A DNA stretch of 64,000 nucleotides from Brevibacterium atlanticum (GTDB lineage Bacteria; Actinomycetota; Actinomycetes; Actinomycetales; Brevibacteriaceae): contig NZ_CP050152.1 in NCBI RefSeq assembly GCF_011617245.1, positions 124,001 to 188,000 on the forward strand, given 5' to 3'. The notes under the pieces were generated by a model. That model did not search any database. It was given only the letters and a program-made list of their open reading frames with translations, and was not told where the DNA came from. Below are positions 26,738 through 36,654 of this stretch, piece by piece (within the stretch, counting starts at the first letter, position 1; the number at the start of each line of letters is the position of its first letter). A program made the position numbers and the translations under genes.

Positions 26738-27754
26738 ATGAGAATCAATCGCATCACCGGTGCCGTGATCGCAGGTGCCGCAGGCCTGGCGCTGCTTGCC
26801 GGCTGCGGAAGCGGCGGCGACGCCGAGGCTTCAGGCGAGGCTTCGAACGACACTCGCACGGTCACCGACGCCACCGGCGAAGAGGTCGAGGTGCCTGCCG
26901 ACCCGCAGAGCGTCGTCACGCTGCATTATGCGGCGACGGAGACGCTCATGGACCTCGACGTCCCGCCCGTCGGGCAGGGAGCGTTCATGGACACGGCCGT
27001 GCCGGAGGAATGGGTGGACCAGCTGGGCGAGATTCCGGTGGTTGCTCAGGAGGAGCCGGATCTCGAGAAGATCGCCGAAGCGGACCCCGACCTCATCCTG
27101 TCGCCGAACACGCAGGAACCCGAGATGATCGAGCAGCTGCAGGAGATCGCCCCGGTCTATCAGTTCACCCTGCGCGGCGGTGACCGTGCGCAGTGGAAGC
27201 AGCGCGTCAAGGAAGTGGCCGACGCGGTCAACCAGACTGACGAACTCGAAGCGCTCGACAGCGAGTTCGAAGCCGAGCAGAAGCGGATCGCCGATGAGTA
27301 CGCCGACGTCACGAAGGGCACGACGATCGGCGCGGCCTCATCATTCGAGGACAATTCCGCCTACCTGTGGGGCAGTGAGAACATGCTCGGCACCATCCTT
27401 CCCCCGCTCGGATTCGACTGGTCGGCCGCCGAGGACACGATGGTCGAGAAATACGGAGAGGCCGCGCAGGGCGGCAACAAATCCGGAAAGGTCGAGCCGG
27501 AGGCGCAGATCTCCATGGAGGTCCTCGATAAGAGCCTTGACGATGCCGACATCATCTTCGTCAACTCCGATCTGCGCGGTGACTACGACGAGCTGACCAC
27601 GACCCTCATCGATTCGGCGGTGTTCAAGGAGCTGCCCGCTGCCAAGGCTGGCCACGTCTACCCGATCGGCAAGGCCACGATCGCCGGCTACTCCGATGCG
27701 GAATACGGACTGAAGATGGCGGAGAGGGCCATCAAGGAGTACCAGAAGGACTGA
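26738..27754 (+). CDS. Iron-siderophore ABC transporter substrate-binding lipoprotein (second)
   Basis: The 338-aa lipoprotein has a short, typical signal peptide and lipobox LLAGC at Cys23. The mature protein is a FepB/FhuD-type siderophore-binding fold (VVTLHYAATETLMDLDVPPVGQG, LEKIAEADPDLILSPNTQ). It lies 87 bases after the siderophore-interacting fusion and is probably transcribed with it under the same iron box. It differs clearly from the lipoprotein at 23408, so the two may serve different siderophores. No permease or ATPase is next to it. Confidence 0.9.
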   Translation: MRINRITGAVIAGAAGLALLAGCGSGGDAEASGEASNDTRTVTDATGEEVEVPADPQSVVTLHYAATETLMDLDVPPVGQGAFMDTAVPEEWVDQLGEIPVVAQEEPDLEKIAEADPDLILSPNTQEPEMIEQLQEIAPVYQFTLRGGDRAQWKQRVKEVADAVNQTDELEALDSEFEAEQKRIADEYADVTKGTTIGAASSFEDNSAYLWGSENMLGTILPPLGFDWSAAEDTMVEKYGEAAQGGNKSGKVEPEAQISMEVLDKSLDDADIIFVNSDLRGDYDELTTTLIDSAVFKELPAAKAGHVYPIGKATIAGYSDAEYGLKMAERAIKEYQKD

Positions 27755-27756
27755 GT

Positions 27757-27788
27757 CGCCGAGGTGGTTGAGCCGCCTCGGCGGCTCA
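27757..27788. terminator. Bidirectional hairpin after the iron block
   Basis: TGAGCCGCC-TC-GGCGGCTCA (27769-27788) is nearly a perfect palindrome; the alternative pair CGCCGAGG (27757-27764) with CCTCGGCG (27775-27782) overlaps it. It ends inside the last codons of the convergent Lrp gene and probably terminates both transcripts. Confidence 0.6.
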
Positions 27789-28259
27789 GCCGGCTCCGGG
27801 TCGGTGCCCCTCCGCCTCGTCGAGGATGAGCAGCGACCGGGAGGATACGACGCCCGGGACCTCGTGGATGCGGCGCAGGATCACCTGGGACAGGGCGGTG
27901 TTGTCCGGGGCGTTGACCGTCACGAGCGCGTCGATGTCACCGCTGACGGCCTGCACTTTCTCCACGAAGGGCAGCGCGGCCAGGTCATCGCGGACCTGCG
28001 GCCAAGGGCGGTCGCCGATCTTGACGACGACCACGGCGGTCACGGTCATGCCGAGCGCACTGCGGTCCACCTCGGCGGTGAATTTCCGGATCGCCCCGGA
28101 ATCGATGAGCGTGGTGAAGCGCTTGTGTGCGGCCGAGCGGGAGATGTGGACGCGTTCGGCGAGCTGACGCACGCTCAGTCGCGAATCCTCGACGAGGGCA
28201 GCGATGATGCTGCGGTCGATGTCGTCGAGGTCGAATGCCACGGGGCGCTCCTTCACCAT
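27786..28259 (-). CDS. Lrp/AsnC-family transcriptional regulator
   Basis: The 157-aa protein has an N-terminal helix-turn-helix (DIDRSIIAALVEDSRLSVRQLAERVHISRSAAHKR, in two parts) and a C-terminal RAM/ACT-like ligand domain (TAVVVVKIGDRPW, AVSGDIDALVTVNAPD). Lrp proteins form octamers that sense amino acids. The ATG at 28259 is 234 bases from the divergent etfB start; that gap may hold its target. It could regulate the ETF operon, a neighbouring amino acid gene or only itself. Confidence 0.88.
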   Translation of the reverse strand: MVKERPVAFDLDDIDRSIIAALVEDSRLSVRQLAERVHISRSAAHKRFTTLIDSGAIRKFTAEVDRSALGMTVTAVVVVKIGDRPWPQVRDDLAALPFVEKVQAVSGDIDALVTVNAPDNTALSQVILRRIHEVPGVVSSRSLLILDEAEGHRPGAG

Positions 28260-28438
28260 TGATCACTGCAGCCTGGTCTGCTCCCCATTCTAGGACCCGG
28301 CGCCATTGGACAAATTCTGTCGATCGTTCGTACAGTAACGAAGATATCTGTGGTGCGTCGCACGTACCATGGTGACTGGACACATGGCCGGATTCGGACG
28401 GACCCGGCTTACGGAGACGAAACAGCCACCTGTAGATT

Positions 28439-28456
28439 ATGAGACGGAAGTCTCAT
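28439..28456. promoter_or_regulatory. Palindrome upstream of etfB
   Basis: ATGAGAC and GTCTCAT are perfect 7-bp arms around GGAA, ending 38 bases before the etfB start codon. This is placed where a repressor would block an ETF promoter. The protein that binds it is unknown; the Lrp gene upstream or a fatty-acid TetR are candidates. The rest of the 234-base gap shows no gene. Confidence 0.45.
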
Positions 28457-28493
28457 TGCAGCTGGAACTGCTTCAACGAATTAGGAGTCATCC

Positions 28494-29270
28494 TTGAAGA
28501 TCGCGGTGTTGGTCAAAGAGGTCCCGGATACCTACGGAGACCGGAAGCTGAACTTGGAAACCGGACTCGCCGATCGGGGCGCCTCCGAAGCCGTCCTCGA
28601 CGAGATCGGTGAGCGCGCCCTCGAAGTCGCGCTGTCGAGCAAAGACAGCGATGGCGACACCGAGGTGACCGTCATCTCGATGGCCCCCGAAACCGCGACC
28701 GCCACGATCCGCAAAGGTCTGGCGATGGGTGCCGACAATGCCGTGCACGTGGCCGATGAGGGCCTGGCCGGAGCCGACCTGGGCCTGACCGCCGAGGTGC
28801 TCGCCGCCGCCATCCGCCGAGGCGAGTACGACCTCGTCATCACCGGCAACGTCTCCACCGACGGCAACGGCGGGATGATGCCGGCGATGCTCGCCGAGCA
28901 CCTCGACTACCCGCACGTGACCGGCCTGACCGCCGTCGAGATCTCCGACGGCAAGGTCTCCGGCACCCGCGCCATCGAAGGCGGCCAGCAGCAGGTCTCG
29001 GCCGAACTGCCCGCCGTCATCTCGATCACCGAGGCTCTGCCCGAGGCGCGCTTCCCGAACTTCAAGGGCATCATGGCCGCGAAGAAGAAGCCCTTCGAGG
29101 TCATCGGCCTGTCCGATCTCGAGATCGACGCCGAGGACCAGTCCGTGGCCCGCTCGATCATGGTCACCGTCGCCGAGAAGCCGCCGCGTGAAGCCGGCGA
29201 GAAGGTCGCCGACGAAGGCAATGGCGGCGCTGACCTCGCCGAATACCTCACCAAGAACCGTCTGGCCTAA
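28494..29270 (+). CDS. etfB: Electron transfer flavoprotein beta subunit
   Basis: The 258-aa protein belongs to the FixA/EtfB family and opens [19 protein letters not shown]. The signature of the family ([23 protein letters not shown], in two parts) is present, and its AMP-site residues lie around GADNAVHV. With EtfA it carries electrons from acyl-CoA dehydrogenases and from sarcosine- or dimethylglycine-type dehydrogenases to the quinone pool. It starts at a TTG with AGGAG at ideal spacing. The etfA gene follows after 11 bases. Confidence 0.93.
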   Translation: MKIAVLVKEVPDTYGDRKLNLETGLADRGASEAVLDEIGERALEVALSSKDSDGDTEVTVISMAPETATATIRKGLAMGADNAVHVADEGLAGADLGLTAEVLAAAIRRGEYDLVITGNVSTDGNGGMMPAMLAEHLDYPHVTGLTAVEISDGKVSGTRAIEGGQQQVSAELPAVISITEALPEARFPNFKGIMAAKKKPFEVIGLSDLEIDAEDQSVARSIMVTVAEKPPREAGEKVADEGNGGADLAEYLTKNRLA

Positions 29271-29281
29271 GGAGAATCGTC

Positions 29282-30262
29282 ATGTCAGAATTCCCGCAGG
29301 ATGCCATTCTCGTCGTCCTCACCGCCGATGCCGAAGGCCAGTTGGAGAAGCCTGCCGCCGAGCTGCTCGGCGGCGCCTCCGAGATCGGTTCGCCCATCGC
29401 GCTCGTCCTCGCCGCCTCCGGCGGTGCCGATGCTGCGGCTGAGAAGGCCGCCGAGCTCGGTGCCACCGCAACCCTGACCGCTGAGCTTGCCGAAGGCAAC
29501 CTCGGCACCTCCGCCGTCGATGCCGTGGCATCGGCCGCCGAACTCACCGCTCCCGATGCGGTGCTCGTGCCCAACACCCTCGACGGCCGCGACATCGCCG
29601 GCCGCTTCGCCGTGCGCACCGGTTCGGCCGTGTGCGTCGACGCCATCGGCGTCGAACGTGACTCCGAGGGCATCGTGGCCAACCACTCCGTCTACGGCGG
29701 CGGCTACACCGCGTCCTCGGCCCCGACCTTCGGCGCCCCCGTCATCACGGTGCGTCTCGGCTCGATCGAGACCCGCGCCGAGGCCCAGTCGGCCAATGCG
29801 CAGGCCCTCGAGGTCGCCGATTCCGGCAAGCGTGCCGCCGCGATCGATTCGTTCGAAGCCATCGTCGAGACCTCGTCGCGTCCGGAGCTGCGCGGTGCGC
29901 AGAAGGTCGTCTCCGGTGGTCGCGGTGTCGGTTCGGAGGAGTCCTTCGAACTCGTCGGCGAGTTCGCCGACGTCCTCGGTGCCGCTGTCGGCGCCTCCCG
30001 TGCAGCCGTCGACGCCGGCTACATCGCGCAGTCGCACCAGGTCGGTCAGACCGGTGTGTCCGTGTCCCCGCAGCTCTACGTGGCGCTGGGCATCTCGGGC
30101 GCGATCCAGCACAAGGCCGGTATGCAGACTTCGAAGACCATCGTCGCGGTTAACAAGGACGGCGAAGCCCCGATCTTCGACATCGCGGACTTCGGCGTCG
30201 TCGGCGACCTGTTCAAGGTCGTCCCGCAGGCGATCGAGACCCTGAAAGAGAACAAGTCCTGA
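29282..30262 (+). CDS. etfA: Electron transfer flavoprotein alpha subunit
   Basis: The 326-aa FAD-binding subunit ends with the standard FixB domain: [56 protein letters not shown] (in two parts) and the final INAD-like [24 protein letters not shown]. It is the second half of the electron carrier with etfB. Its stop is one base from the start of the cytochrome b fusion gene, so that gene is in the same operon and probably coupled in translation. Confidence 0.93.
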   Translation: MSEFPQDAILVVLTADAEGQLEKPAAELLGGASEIGSPIALVLAASGGADAAAEKAAELGATATLTAELAEGNLGTSAVDAVASAAELTAPDAVLVPNTLDGRDIAGRFAVRTGSAVCVDAIGVERDSEGIVANHSVYGGGYTASSAPTFGAPVITVRLGSIETRAEAQSANAQALEVADSGKRAAAIDSFEAIVETSSRPELRGAQKVVSGGRGVGSEESFELVGEFADVLGAAVGASRAAVDAGYIAQSHQVGQTGVSVSPQLYVALGISGAIQHKAGMQTSKTIVAVNKDGEAPIFDIADFGVVGDLFKVVPQAIETLKENKS

Positions 30263-30263
30263 T

Positions 30264-32735
30264 ATGGCCACCTATTCCAGTTCACTGCGCTCGGGCCTGC
30301 CCCGAGTAGAAGGTGGTGACCCCTGGCCACCGGAGGGCACCATCGGCGAGCCCTTGGAGGAGGGCGCGACGTTCGCCGCGGAAGCGTCGGACACGGAGGA
30401 ACTGGATGCAGGTTCCCCCGCCGAGGTGGCCGAGCCTGATGTGACCGACGCTGAGGAACCGACGGAGACCGCCGTCTCCGCTGACGCCGAGGACAACGAC
30501 GCCGAGGACACTGACGTCGAAGATGCTGCCGCGGAGGCCGAGGTGCCCCTGCGCCGCGGTCTGCCGCGCGTTGAGGGTGGAGAGCCGTGGCCGCCGGAAG
30601 GCTTCGCTCCTGCCGGAGTGAAGGCCACCGGTGCGGCTGCCGCATCGGCCGGAGAGCCTGTCGGAGGATCTGAGTCCGCCGAGGATGCGGGCGCCCCTGC
30701 TGAGGACTTGACCGGCTCTGTTGAAGAGCCGACGCCCGAAGAGATCTCTGCCGACGTTTCGGCAGAGGAGTCGAGTTCCGCTGCTCCGGCCGCCGTTGCC
30801 GCGGGTGCCGGGGCGGGAGCCACTGTCGGCGCCGCCGCAGTTGCATCCGATTCGGATGAGGAGGATGGGGCCGCCGCCGAGTCCGGTTCCCCCGAATCCG
30901 CAGCAGCCGGTGCCGCTGAGGTGCCCCTGCGCCGAGGTCTGCCGCGTGTTGAGGGCGGAGAGCCCTGGCCCCCGGAAGGCTTTGCTCCCGCAGGGGTCAA
31001 GGCCGCAGGAACGGCAGCCCCCGCTGCGTCAGCAGCCGGGGATGCCCCGGCCGACGGCAGCGAAGACAGCACTGAAGCCGGTTCCGCGGAATCATCCACG
31101 GAGCAGGCCGACACCGCATCCGAACAGACAGATGCCCAGGCCGACTCGGCCTCCGAGTCCTCTGCCGCACCGGCAGCGGCTGCCGCCGCAGGGGCCGGTG
31201 CCGCTGGCGCCGGCACCGGCGTTGCCGCAGCCGCCCCGTCGAGCGCTTCGGGCGAGAAGTCCGATGTGCCCCTGCGCCGTGGACTCCCGCGTACCGCCGG
31301 GGGAGATCCGTGGCCGCCGGAAGGCTTCGCGCCGGCAAGTGCGGTCAAACCTGCCGCAGGAGCGACTGCTGCTTCGGCCGATGTGAAGTCTGCTGAAGCC
31401 ACAGGGTCCGAAGCGGCCGCGAAGCAGGAATCGACGCCGGCAGATGCCGACGACGCAGACAAAAAGCCCCAAGGTCGACGCACCGGAATCGGCGGCGTCG
31501 GCGCCGGTGCGGCAGCCGCAGGGGCGGGAGCCGCCGCCGGTGCAGGTGCCGCAGCAGCGGGAGCCGCCTCGGCGTCGGAGAAGAAGTCCGAGGACACGGC
31601 CGAGAAGAAGCCCGCCCAGCGCAAGCCCATGGGCAAGCCTGCGGCCAAGGCCACGGACAAGCCAGCTCAGCGCAAGCCGATGGCCAAGCCCGCAGCGAAG
31701 TCCGATGACAAGGCGGCGGCCCGCACTGCGGACAAACCGGCCGCGAAGGCCGCTGCGAAACCGGCTGCGAAGTCCACCTCTTCGGGATCGGGCAGCGCCA
31801 CCTCGGCGAAGCCTGCTGCCAAGAAGGAACCGGTCATGATCGGTTCGAAGACGCTGGGTCAGTGGGCCAAGCTCATCGGTCTGTCCATCGGCGGGCTCAT
31901 CGTCGCGGCCGGAATTCTCATCCTCGCCGCCCGCGGTGTCACGACCCTGCCGGGTGTGCCGGAGTTCCTCGAACGCTACCCGGGCGAGTACCACCAGCCC
32001 GACTTCGTCGACGCGGGCTTCCCTGCCTGGGCGAGGTGGACGCACTTCCTCAACATCTTCTTCATGGTGCTCATCATCCGGTCGGGTCTGCAGGTGCGCC
32101 ACCAGCAGAAGCCGCCGGCGTTCTACACCCCGAAGAAGGGTGGGAAGAAGGTCAGCATCAACCTCTGGCTGCATACGGGTCTCGACCTGCTGTGGCTGGC
32201 CAACGGTGTGGTCTTCGTCGTGCTCCTCTTCGCCTCCGGACATTGGGCGCGCATCGTGCCCACGAGCTGGGAGGTGTTCCCGAACGCACTGTCGGCGATG
32301 CTGCAGTACGCGACGCTCGAGTGGCCGATGGAGAACGCGTGGGTCAACTACAACGCGCTCCAGCAGCTGATGTACTTCATCGTCGTGTTCATCGCCGCAC
32401 CTCTGGCTGCGATCACGGGTGTGCGGATGAGCGAATGGTGGCCGAAGAACGCCACGACGCTCAACAAGATCTACCCGGCGCCGCTGGCTCGGGCGATCCA
32501 CTTCCCGACGATGCTGTTCTTCGTGATGTTCATCCTCGTTCACGTGTTCCTCGTGTTCTCGACCGGAATGCGGCAGAACCTCGGGTACATGTTCGCCGGC
32601 ACGAATGCGCTCGGCTGGGCCGGACTCATCTGGTTCCTCGTGGCGATGGTCGTGGTCGTGGCCGGTTGGTTCGCGGCCAGGCCGCTGCTGCTGGCGCCGA
32701 TCGCGAACCTCTTCGGACGGGTGTCGAGCAGGTAG
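30264..32735 (+). CDS. Repeat-rich fusion protein with C-terminal cytochrome b-type membrane domain, ETF operon
   Basis: The 823-aa protein has three zones. Zone 1 (1-360) is Ala/Glu/Ser-rich and disordered with four copies of [15 protein letters not shown] or close variants, at residues 11-25, 99-113, 225-239 and 340-354; three are preceded by VPLRR. Zone 2 (400-525) is Gly/Ala- then Lys/Pro/Ala-rich with several KPAAK units. Zone 3 (528-823) has about five to six membrane helices: [34 protein letters not shown], then [21 protein letters not shown] with two histidines 14 apart, as in cytochrome b561/hydrogenase-type di-haem cytochromes. It starts one base after etfA, so it probably passes ETF electrons to menaquinone. 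The disordered N-terminus is inferred to be cytoplasmic. It is read as one frame with no stop. Confidence 0.8.
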   Translation: MATYSSSLRSGLPRVEGGDPWPPEGTIGEPLEEGATFAAEASDTEELDAGSPAEVAEPDVTDAEEPTETAVSADAEDNDAEDTDVEDAAAEAEVPLRRGLPRVEGGEPWPPEGFAPAGVKATGAAAASAGEPVGGSESAEDAGAPAEDLTGSVEEPTPEEISADVSAEESSSAAPAAVAAGAGAGATVGAAAVASDSDEEDGAAAESGSPESAAAGAAEVPLRRGLPRVEGGEPWPPEGFAPAGVKAAGTAAPAASAAGDAPADGSEDSTEAGSAESSTEQADTASEQTDAQADSASESSAAPAAAAAAGAGAAGAGTGVAAAAPSSASGEKSDVPLRRGLPRTAGGDPWPPEGFAPASAVKPAAGATAASADVKSAEATGSEAAAKQESTPADADDADKKPQGRRTGIGGVGAGAAAAGAGAAAGAGAAAAGAASASEKKSEDTAEKKPAQRKPMGKPAAKATDKPAQRKPMAKPAAKSDDKAAARTADKPAAKAAAKPAAKSTSSGSGSATSAKPAAKKEPVMIGSKTLGQWAKLIGLSIGGLIVAAGILILAARGVTTLPGVPEFLERYPGEYHQPDFVDAGFPAWARWTHFLNIFFMVLIIRSGLQVRHQQKPPAFYTPKKGGKKVSINLWLHTGLDLLWLANGVVFVVLLFASGHWARIVPTSWEVFPNALSAMLQYATLEWPMENAWVNYNALQQLMYFIVVFIAAPLAAITGVRMSEWWPKNATTLNKIYPAPLARAIHFPTMLFFVMFILVHVFLVFSTGMRQNLGYMFAGTNALGWAGLIWFLVAMVVVVAGWFAARPLLLAPIANLFGRVSSR
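30294..31325 (+). repeat. Four dispersed in-frame copies of a 15-codon motif
   Basis: The copies begin at 30294, 30558, 30936 and 31281, each coding GLPR-x2-GG-x-PWPPEG. The second and third copies are longest, extending upstream to VPLRR and downstream to FAPAGVKA, and are almost identical in DNA. Spacings of 264, 378 and 345 bases are filled by low-complexity acidic linkers. Near-identical repeats of this kind can recombine and change protein length between strains. Confidence 0.85.
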
Positions 32736-32786
32736 GCGAACATCACGTAGTCGATACTGCCGCGGTTCATGCCGTGATCTGATGAA

Positions 32787-32818
32787 GGCCCCGAGCGACG
32801 TGCATGTCGCTCGGGGCC
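32787..32818. terminator. Strong hairpin between convergent genes
   Basis: GGCCCCGAGCGAC (32787-32799) and GTCGCTCGGGGCC (32806-32818) give a perfect 13-bp stem with a 6-base loop. There is no long T-run. It lies between the ETF operon and the convergent GntR gene, ending both. Confidence 0.75.
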
Positions 32819-32929
32819 CTCGGTGCGTGGGGATGCGGCCGTCATCGGTCGGCAGCGATGATGGACGTGCCCGTGGGCTTCTCGGTCGCTGCGGGGTGGG
32901 GTGAGAGTGCGGTCGAGGTGCGGGGCAGT

Positions 32930-33592
32930 CTAAATCAGGGCGGCCCGGACGGTCGCCTCGAACTCGCGGACGTGCTCGCCCGCGTAGGAGGCGACCTGGT
33001 CTTCGTCGCCGGAGAGGATGCCCTCGAGGAGGCCGATGTGTTCGCGGATGTGGCCGATGAGGTCGGGGATCCGCGGCAGCACGAGGCACCAGATGCGAGT
33101 GGCGAGGTCGTCGAGGTGGACGAGCGTCTCCTGCAGGTGGAGGTTGTCGACCGCGCGGTAGATGAGGCGGTGGACGCCGAGGTCGCGTTCGATGAGTGTG
33201 CGCGCATCCTGTTCAGGATCGAGGCTCTTGATCGCGGCGATCGTCTCCGCGAACTCCGCGCGCAGTTCCGGCGTGATGTTCCGAGCGGCTCTTCGGGCGG
33301 CGATCGGCTCGAGGGCTTCGCGCATCTCCGTGATCGCGGCCAGGTCCGTGATGTCGACATTGCTTGCGAACGTGCCGCGCCGCGGGTACGAGTTGACCAG
33401 GTGCTCGCCCTCGAGGCGTTTGAGCGCCTCGCGGATCGGGGTCCGCCCGACCTCGAGCTCCGCACTCAGCGAAGCCTCGTTGATCGCATCGCCGGGAGCG
33501 ATGTCGAGCATGATGAGGCGATGGCGGAGCACCTCATAGGCGTGCTCGGCCAGGGACGACCGACCTCCGGGGATATCTGCCACTGAACTCAT
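32930..33592 (-). CDS. GntR-family (FCD) regulator of the sarcosine operon
   Basis: The 220-aa regulator has a winged helix (INEASLSAELEVGRTPIREALKRLEGEHLV in two parts, about residues 39-68) and an FCD domain with its ligand/metal residues (RDLGVHRLIYRA; HIGLLEGI; AGEHVREFE). It is divergent from glyA, the first gene of the sarcosine cluster, with 148 bases between. That gap contains an AT-rich palindrome, making this the probable sarcosine- or glycine-responsive controller. The ATG at 33592 fits the domain start; no strong ribosome site is seen. Confidence 0.87.
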   Translation of the reverse strand: MSSVADIPGGRSSLAEHAYEVLRHRLIMLDIAPGDAINEASLSAELEVGRTPIREALKRLEGEHLVNSYPRRGTFASNVDITDLAAITEMREALEPIAARRAARNITPELRAEFAETIAAIKSLDPEQDARTLIERDLGVHRLIYRAVDNLHLQETLVHLDDLATRIWCLVLPRIPDLIGHIREHIGLLEGILSGDEDQVASYAGEHVREFEATVRAALI

Positions 33593-33666
33593 CTCCTCGC
33601 CATGAGATCTCCCGCTGGAAAGCTATTGCACTACTGATATTTCTCGGTCTAGACTACAGGAACGCG

Positions 33667-33680
33667 ACTGATATATTAGT
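33667..33680. promoter_or_regulatory. AT-rich palindrome, candidate sarcosine-operon operator
   Basis: ACTGATATATTAGT is a 14-bp palindrome with one mismatched pair. A half-copy, ACTGATATT, lies at 33632-33640. Both sit between the divergent GntR gene and glyA in a stretch that is clearly AT-richer than its surroundings. Confidence 0.55.
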
Positions 33681-33740
33681 TGACGATCAAATGGCGAGCC
33701 GGACTCAGCCAAGCGATCGAGAGCTGATCGAAGGAGATCC

Positions 33741-35114
33741 ATGAGCGAGCACATCGCCACCCGCCCGAACGTCGAGAGCAGCACCGAAGACCAATTCCCA
33801 AGCCGTGAACCCGTCGAGCTGAACACCAGCCTCGGCGAACTCGATCCCGAGATCGCCGGCTTCATCGATGCCGAGCTGCACCGCCAGCGCGAAGGCCTCG
33901 AGATGATCGCCTCGGAGAACCACACCGCCTCGGCTGTCATGGCCGCTCAGGGATCTGTGCTGACGAACAAGTACGCCGAGGGCTACCCGGGACGCCGCTA
34001 CTACGGCGGCTGCGAGCAGGTCGACGAGATCGAACGCATCGCCATCGCCCGCGTCAAGGCTCTCTTCGGCGCCGAGTACGCCAATGTCCAGCCGCATTCC
34101 GGCGCTCAGGCCAACGCCTCGGTGATGCACGCGCTCATCCGCCCCGGCGACACCGTCCTCGGACTCGACCTCGCCCACGGCGGCCACCTCACCCACGGGA
34201 TGAAGATCAACTTCTCCGGTCGGCTCTACACCATCGTCCCCTACGGCCTGAACGACGACACCGGCCGTGTCGACATGGACGAGGTCGAGCGTCTGGCCAA
34301 GGAACACCAGCCCAAGCTCATCGTCGCCGGCTGGTCGGCCTACTCCCGGCAGCTCGATTTCGCGGAATTCCGACGCATCGCCGATGAGGTCGGCGCCTAC
34401 CTCATGGTCGACATGGCCCACTTCGCCGGTCTCGTCGCCGCCGGCCTCCACCCCTCACCGGTGCCACACGCCCATGTCGTGTCCTCGACGACGCACAAGA
34501 CCCTCGGCGGACCGCGCGGCGGCATCATCCTCACCAACGATGCGGACATCGCGAAGAAGATCAACTCAGCGGTCTTCCCTGGTCAGCAGGGCGGACCGCT
34601 CGAGCACGTGATCGCCGGCAAGGCCGTCGCCTTCGGACTCGCAGCCACGGACACCTTCGTCGACAAGCAGAAGCGGACGCTGGCCGGTGCTGCGGAACTC
34701 GCCCGCCGCCTGACCGAATCCGATGTCACCGACCGCGGAATCTCCGTCCTCACCGGCGGCACCGACGTCCACCTCGTCCTCGTCGATCTGCGGAACTCCG
34801 TACTCGACGGAACGCAGGCCGAGGATCTGCTCGCGCAGATCGGGATCACGGTCAACCGCAATGCGGTGCCGAACGATCCGCGCCCGCCCATGGTCACCTC
34901 GGGTCTGCGGATCGGCACCCCGGCACTCGCCAGCCGCGGCTTCGGCTCCGAGGCCTTCGCCGAGGTCGCCGACATCATCGCGCAAGCGCTCAAGGCCGGC
35001 ACCGAGGCAGGCGGCGCGAGCCCGGAGACCATCGCCGAACTCAGCGCCCGGGTCACCGCTCTCGCCGAGAACCACCCGCTCTACCCCACCATCTCAGAGA
35101 TCGGAGCACGCTGA
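33741..35114 (+). CDS. glyA: Serine hydroxymethyltransferase
   Basis: The 457-aa PLP enzyme interconverts glycine plus 5,10-methylene-THF with serine plus THF. The PLP lysine is K253 in [13 protein letters not shown]; the N-terminal [34 protein letters not shown] region (two parts) binds substrate and folate. It is the first gene of the glyA-soxBDAG-sdaA-purU cluster, and its stop overlaps soxB as TGATG. In this setting it uses the two products of sarcosine oxidase together to make serine. A separate housekeeping copy elsewhere is likely. Confidence 0.96.
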   Translation: MSEHIATRPNVESSTEDQFPSREPVELNTSLGELDPEIAGFIDAELHRQREGLEMIASENHTASAVMAAQGSVLTNKYAEGYPGRRYYGGCEQVDEIERIAIARVKALFGAEYANVQPHSGAQANASVMHALIRPGDTVLGLDLAHGGHLTHGMKINFSGRLYTIVPYGLNDDTGRVDMDEVERLAKEHQPKLIVAGWSAYSRQLDFAEFRRIADEVGAYLMVDMAHFAGLVAAGLHPSPVPHAHVVSSTTHKTLGGPRGGIILTNDADIAKKINSAVFPGQQGGPLEHVIAGKAVAFGLAATDTFVDKQKRTLAGAAELARRLTESDVTDRGISVLTGGTDVHLVLVDLRNSVLDGTQAEDLLAQIGITVNRNAVPNDPRPPMVTSGLRIGTPALASRGFGSEAFAEVADIIAQALKAGTEAGGASPETIAELSARVTALAENHPLYPTISEIGAR

Positions 35115-36331
35115 TGGCAGACCAGCTTCCCGAACACCCCGACTTCCTGTGGCGCAACCCCGAGCCGAAGAAGTCCTACGAAGCCGTCATCATCGGCGGC
35201 GGCGGACACGGCCTGGCCACCGCCTACTACCTGGCGAAGAACCACGGGATGACGAACATCGCCATCCTCGAACGCGGGTGGCTGGCCGGGGGCAACATGG
35301 CCCGGAACACGACGATCATCCGCTCGAACTACCTCTGGGACGAGTCCGCGGCGATCTACGAGAAGTCGCTCAAGCTCTGGGAGCAGCTGCCCGAGGAACT
35401 CGACTACGACTTCCTCTTCTCCCAGCGCGGCGTGCTCAACCTCGCCCACACCCTCCAGGACGTGCGCGAATCCCAGCGCCGTGTGAATGCGAACAAGCTC
35501 AACGGTGTCGACGCCGAATGGCTCGACCCGGGGCAGGTCAAGGAAGTCTGCCCGATCATCAACATCGGCGACGACCTCCGCTACCCGGTGATGGGCGGAA
35601 CCTACCAGCCGCGCGCCGGCATCGCCAAGCACGACCACGTGGCCTGGGCGTTTGCCCGCAAGGCTGATGAGATGGGTGTCGACATCATCCAGAACTGCGA
35701 GGTCACCGGCATCGACCGCATCGGCAACCAGGTCGTCGGCGTACAGACGAACCGCGGACCGATCGCCACCGAGAAGGTTGCGCTCGCCGTGGCCGGAGAC
35801 TCCTCGGTGCTCGCCGATATGGCCGGGATCCGCCTGCCGATCCAGACCCACCCGCTGCAGGCACTGGTCTCCGAACTCTTCGAACCCGTGCACCCGACCG
35901 TGGTCATGTCCAACCACGTCCACGTCTACGTCTCCCAGGCACACAAGGGAGAACTCGTCATGGGCGCCGGCGTCGACTCCTACAACGGCTACGGTCAACG
36001 AGGTGGCTTCCACGTCATCGAGGAGCAGCTCGCCGCCGCGATCGAGCTGTTCCCGATCTTCGCCCGAGCACACGTGCTGCGCACCTGGGGCGGCAACGTC
36101 GACGTCACCCTCGACGCCTCACCGATCGTATCGAAGACAGAAGTCCAAGGACTCTACGCCAACTGCGGTTGGGGCACCGGCGGCTTCAAGGGAACCCCTG
36201 GAGCGGGCTTCACCTACGCCCACACCATCGCCAACGACGAACCCCACCCGCTCAACGCCCCGTTCGCCCTCGACCGCTTCGAAACCGGCCACCTCATCGA
36301 CGAACACGGCGCCGCCGCCGTGGCGCACTGA
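35114..36331 (+). CDS. soxB: Sarcosine oxidase, beta subunit
   Basis: The 405-aa flavoprotein subunit of heterotetrameric sarcosine oxidase has an FAD-binding [15 protein letters not shown] at residues 28-42. The histidine that carries covalent FMN in well-studied actinobacterial enzymes is at position 173 here ([10 protein letters not shown]), the same number. It oxidises sarcosine at FAD and passes electrons through FMN to oxygen, making H2O2. The 3' part includes [16 protein letters not shown] and [16 protein letters not shown]. It overlaps glyA by one base; the soxD start follows after 32 bases. Confidence 0.96.
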   Translation: MADQLPEHPDFLWRNPEPKKSYEAVIIGGGGHGLATAYYLAKNHGMTNIAILERGWLAGGNMARNTTIIRSNYLWDESAAIYEKSLKLWEQLPEELDYDFLFSQRGVLNLAHTLQDVRESQRRVNANKLNGVDAEWLDPGQVKEVCPIINIGDDLRYPVMGGTYQPRAGIAKHDHVAWAFARKADEMGVDIIQNCEVTGIDRIGNQVVGVQTNRGPIATEKVALAVAGDSSVLADMAGIRLPIQTHPLQALVSELFEPVHPTVVMSNHVHVYVSQAHKGELVMGAGVDSYNGYGQRGGFHVIEEQLAAAIELFPIFARAHVLRTWGGNVDVTLDASPIVSKTEVQGLYANCGWGTGGFKGTPGAGFTYAHTIANDEPHPLNAPFALDRFETGHLIDEHGAAAVAH

Positions 36332-36363
36332 GCGAGTCGACGCTCCGGACTGAAAGGACCGAC

Positions 36364-36654
36364 ATGCTGCTCATCAACTGCCCGAACTGCGGGCCGCGGG
36401 ACGAAACCGAATTCCACTACGGCGGACAGGCCCACGTTCCCTACCCCGAGGACCCACACGCCCTGTCAGACAGGGAATGGGCAGAGTACCTCTTCTACCG
36501 TGCCAACGACCGCGGTGCCTTTGCCGAGATGTGGAGCCACAGCGCCGGCTGCCGAAAGTGGTTCAACGCCATCCGCGACACAGCCACCTACGACTTCACT
36601 GCGATCTACCCGATCGGCTCGCCCCGCCCTGACACGCAAGGAGAGGTTCGATGA
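36364..36654 (+). CDS. soxD: Sarcosine oxidase, delta subunit (zinc-binding)
   Basis: This 96-aa subunit stabilises the complex with a structural zinc. The ligands are all present at the known positions: Cys6 and Cys9 (CPNC), His59 and Cys63 (HSAGC). The reading frame could extend upstream over the soxB end, but the ATG at 36364 with its AAAGGA ribosome site and the family N-terminus [10 protein letters not shown] set the start. It overlaps soxA as ATGA. Confidence 0.95.
   Translation: MLLINCPNCGPRDETEFHYGGQAHVPYPEDPHALSDREWAEYLFYRANDRGAFAEMWSHSAGCRKWFNAIRDTATYDFTAIYPIGSPRPDTQGEVR

Noticed and set aside
31580..31825. Separate histone-like or HupB-type gene in the KPAAK-rich segment
   Set aside because: The segment is an uninterrupted part of the 823-codon frame that continues into the membrane helices, with no start signal of its own.
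33593..33740. Glycine or SAM riboswitch before glyA
   Set aside because: The 148-base gap is short and AT-rich with a palindrome; I could not find the conserved cores of these riboswitches.
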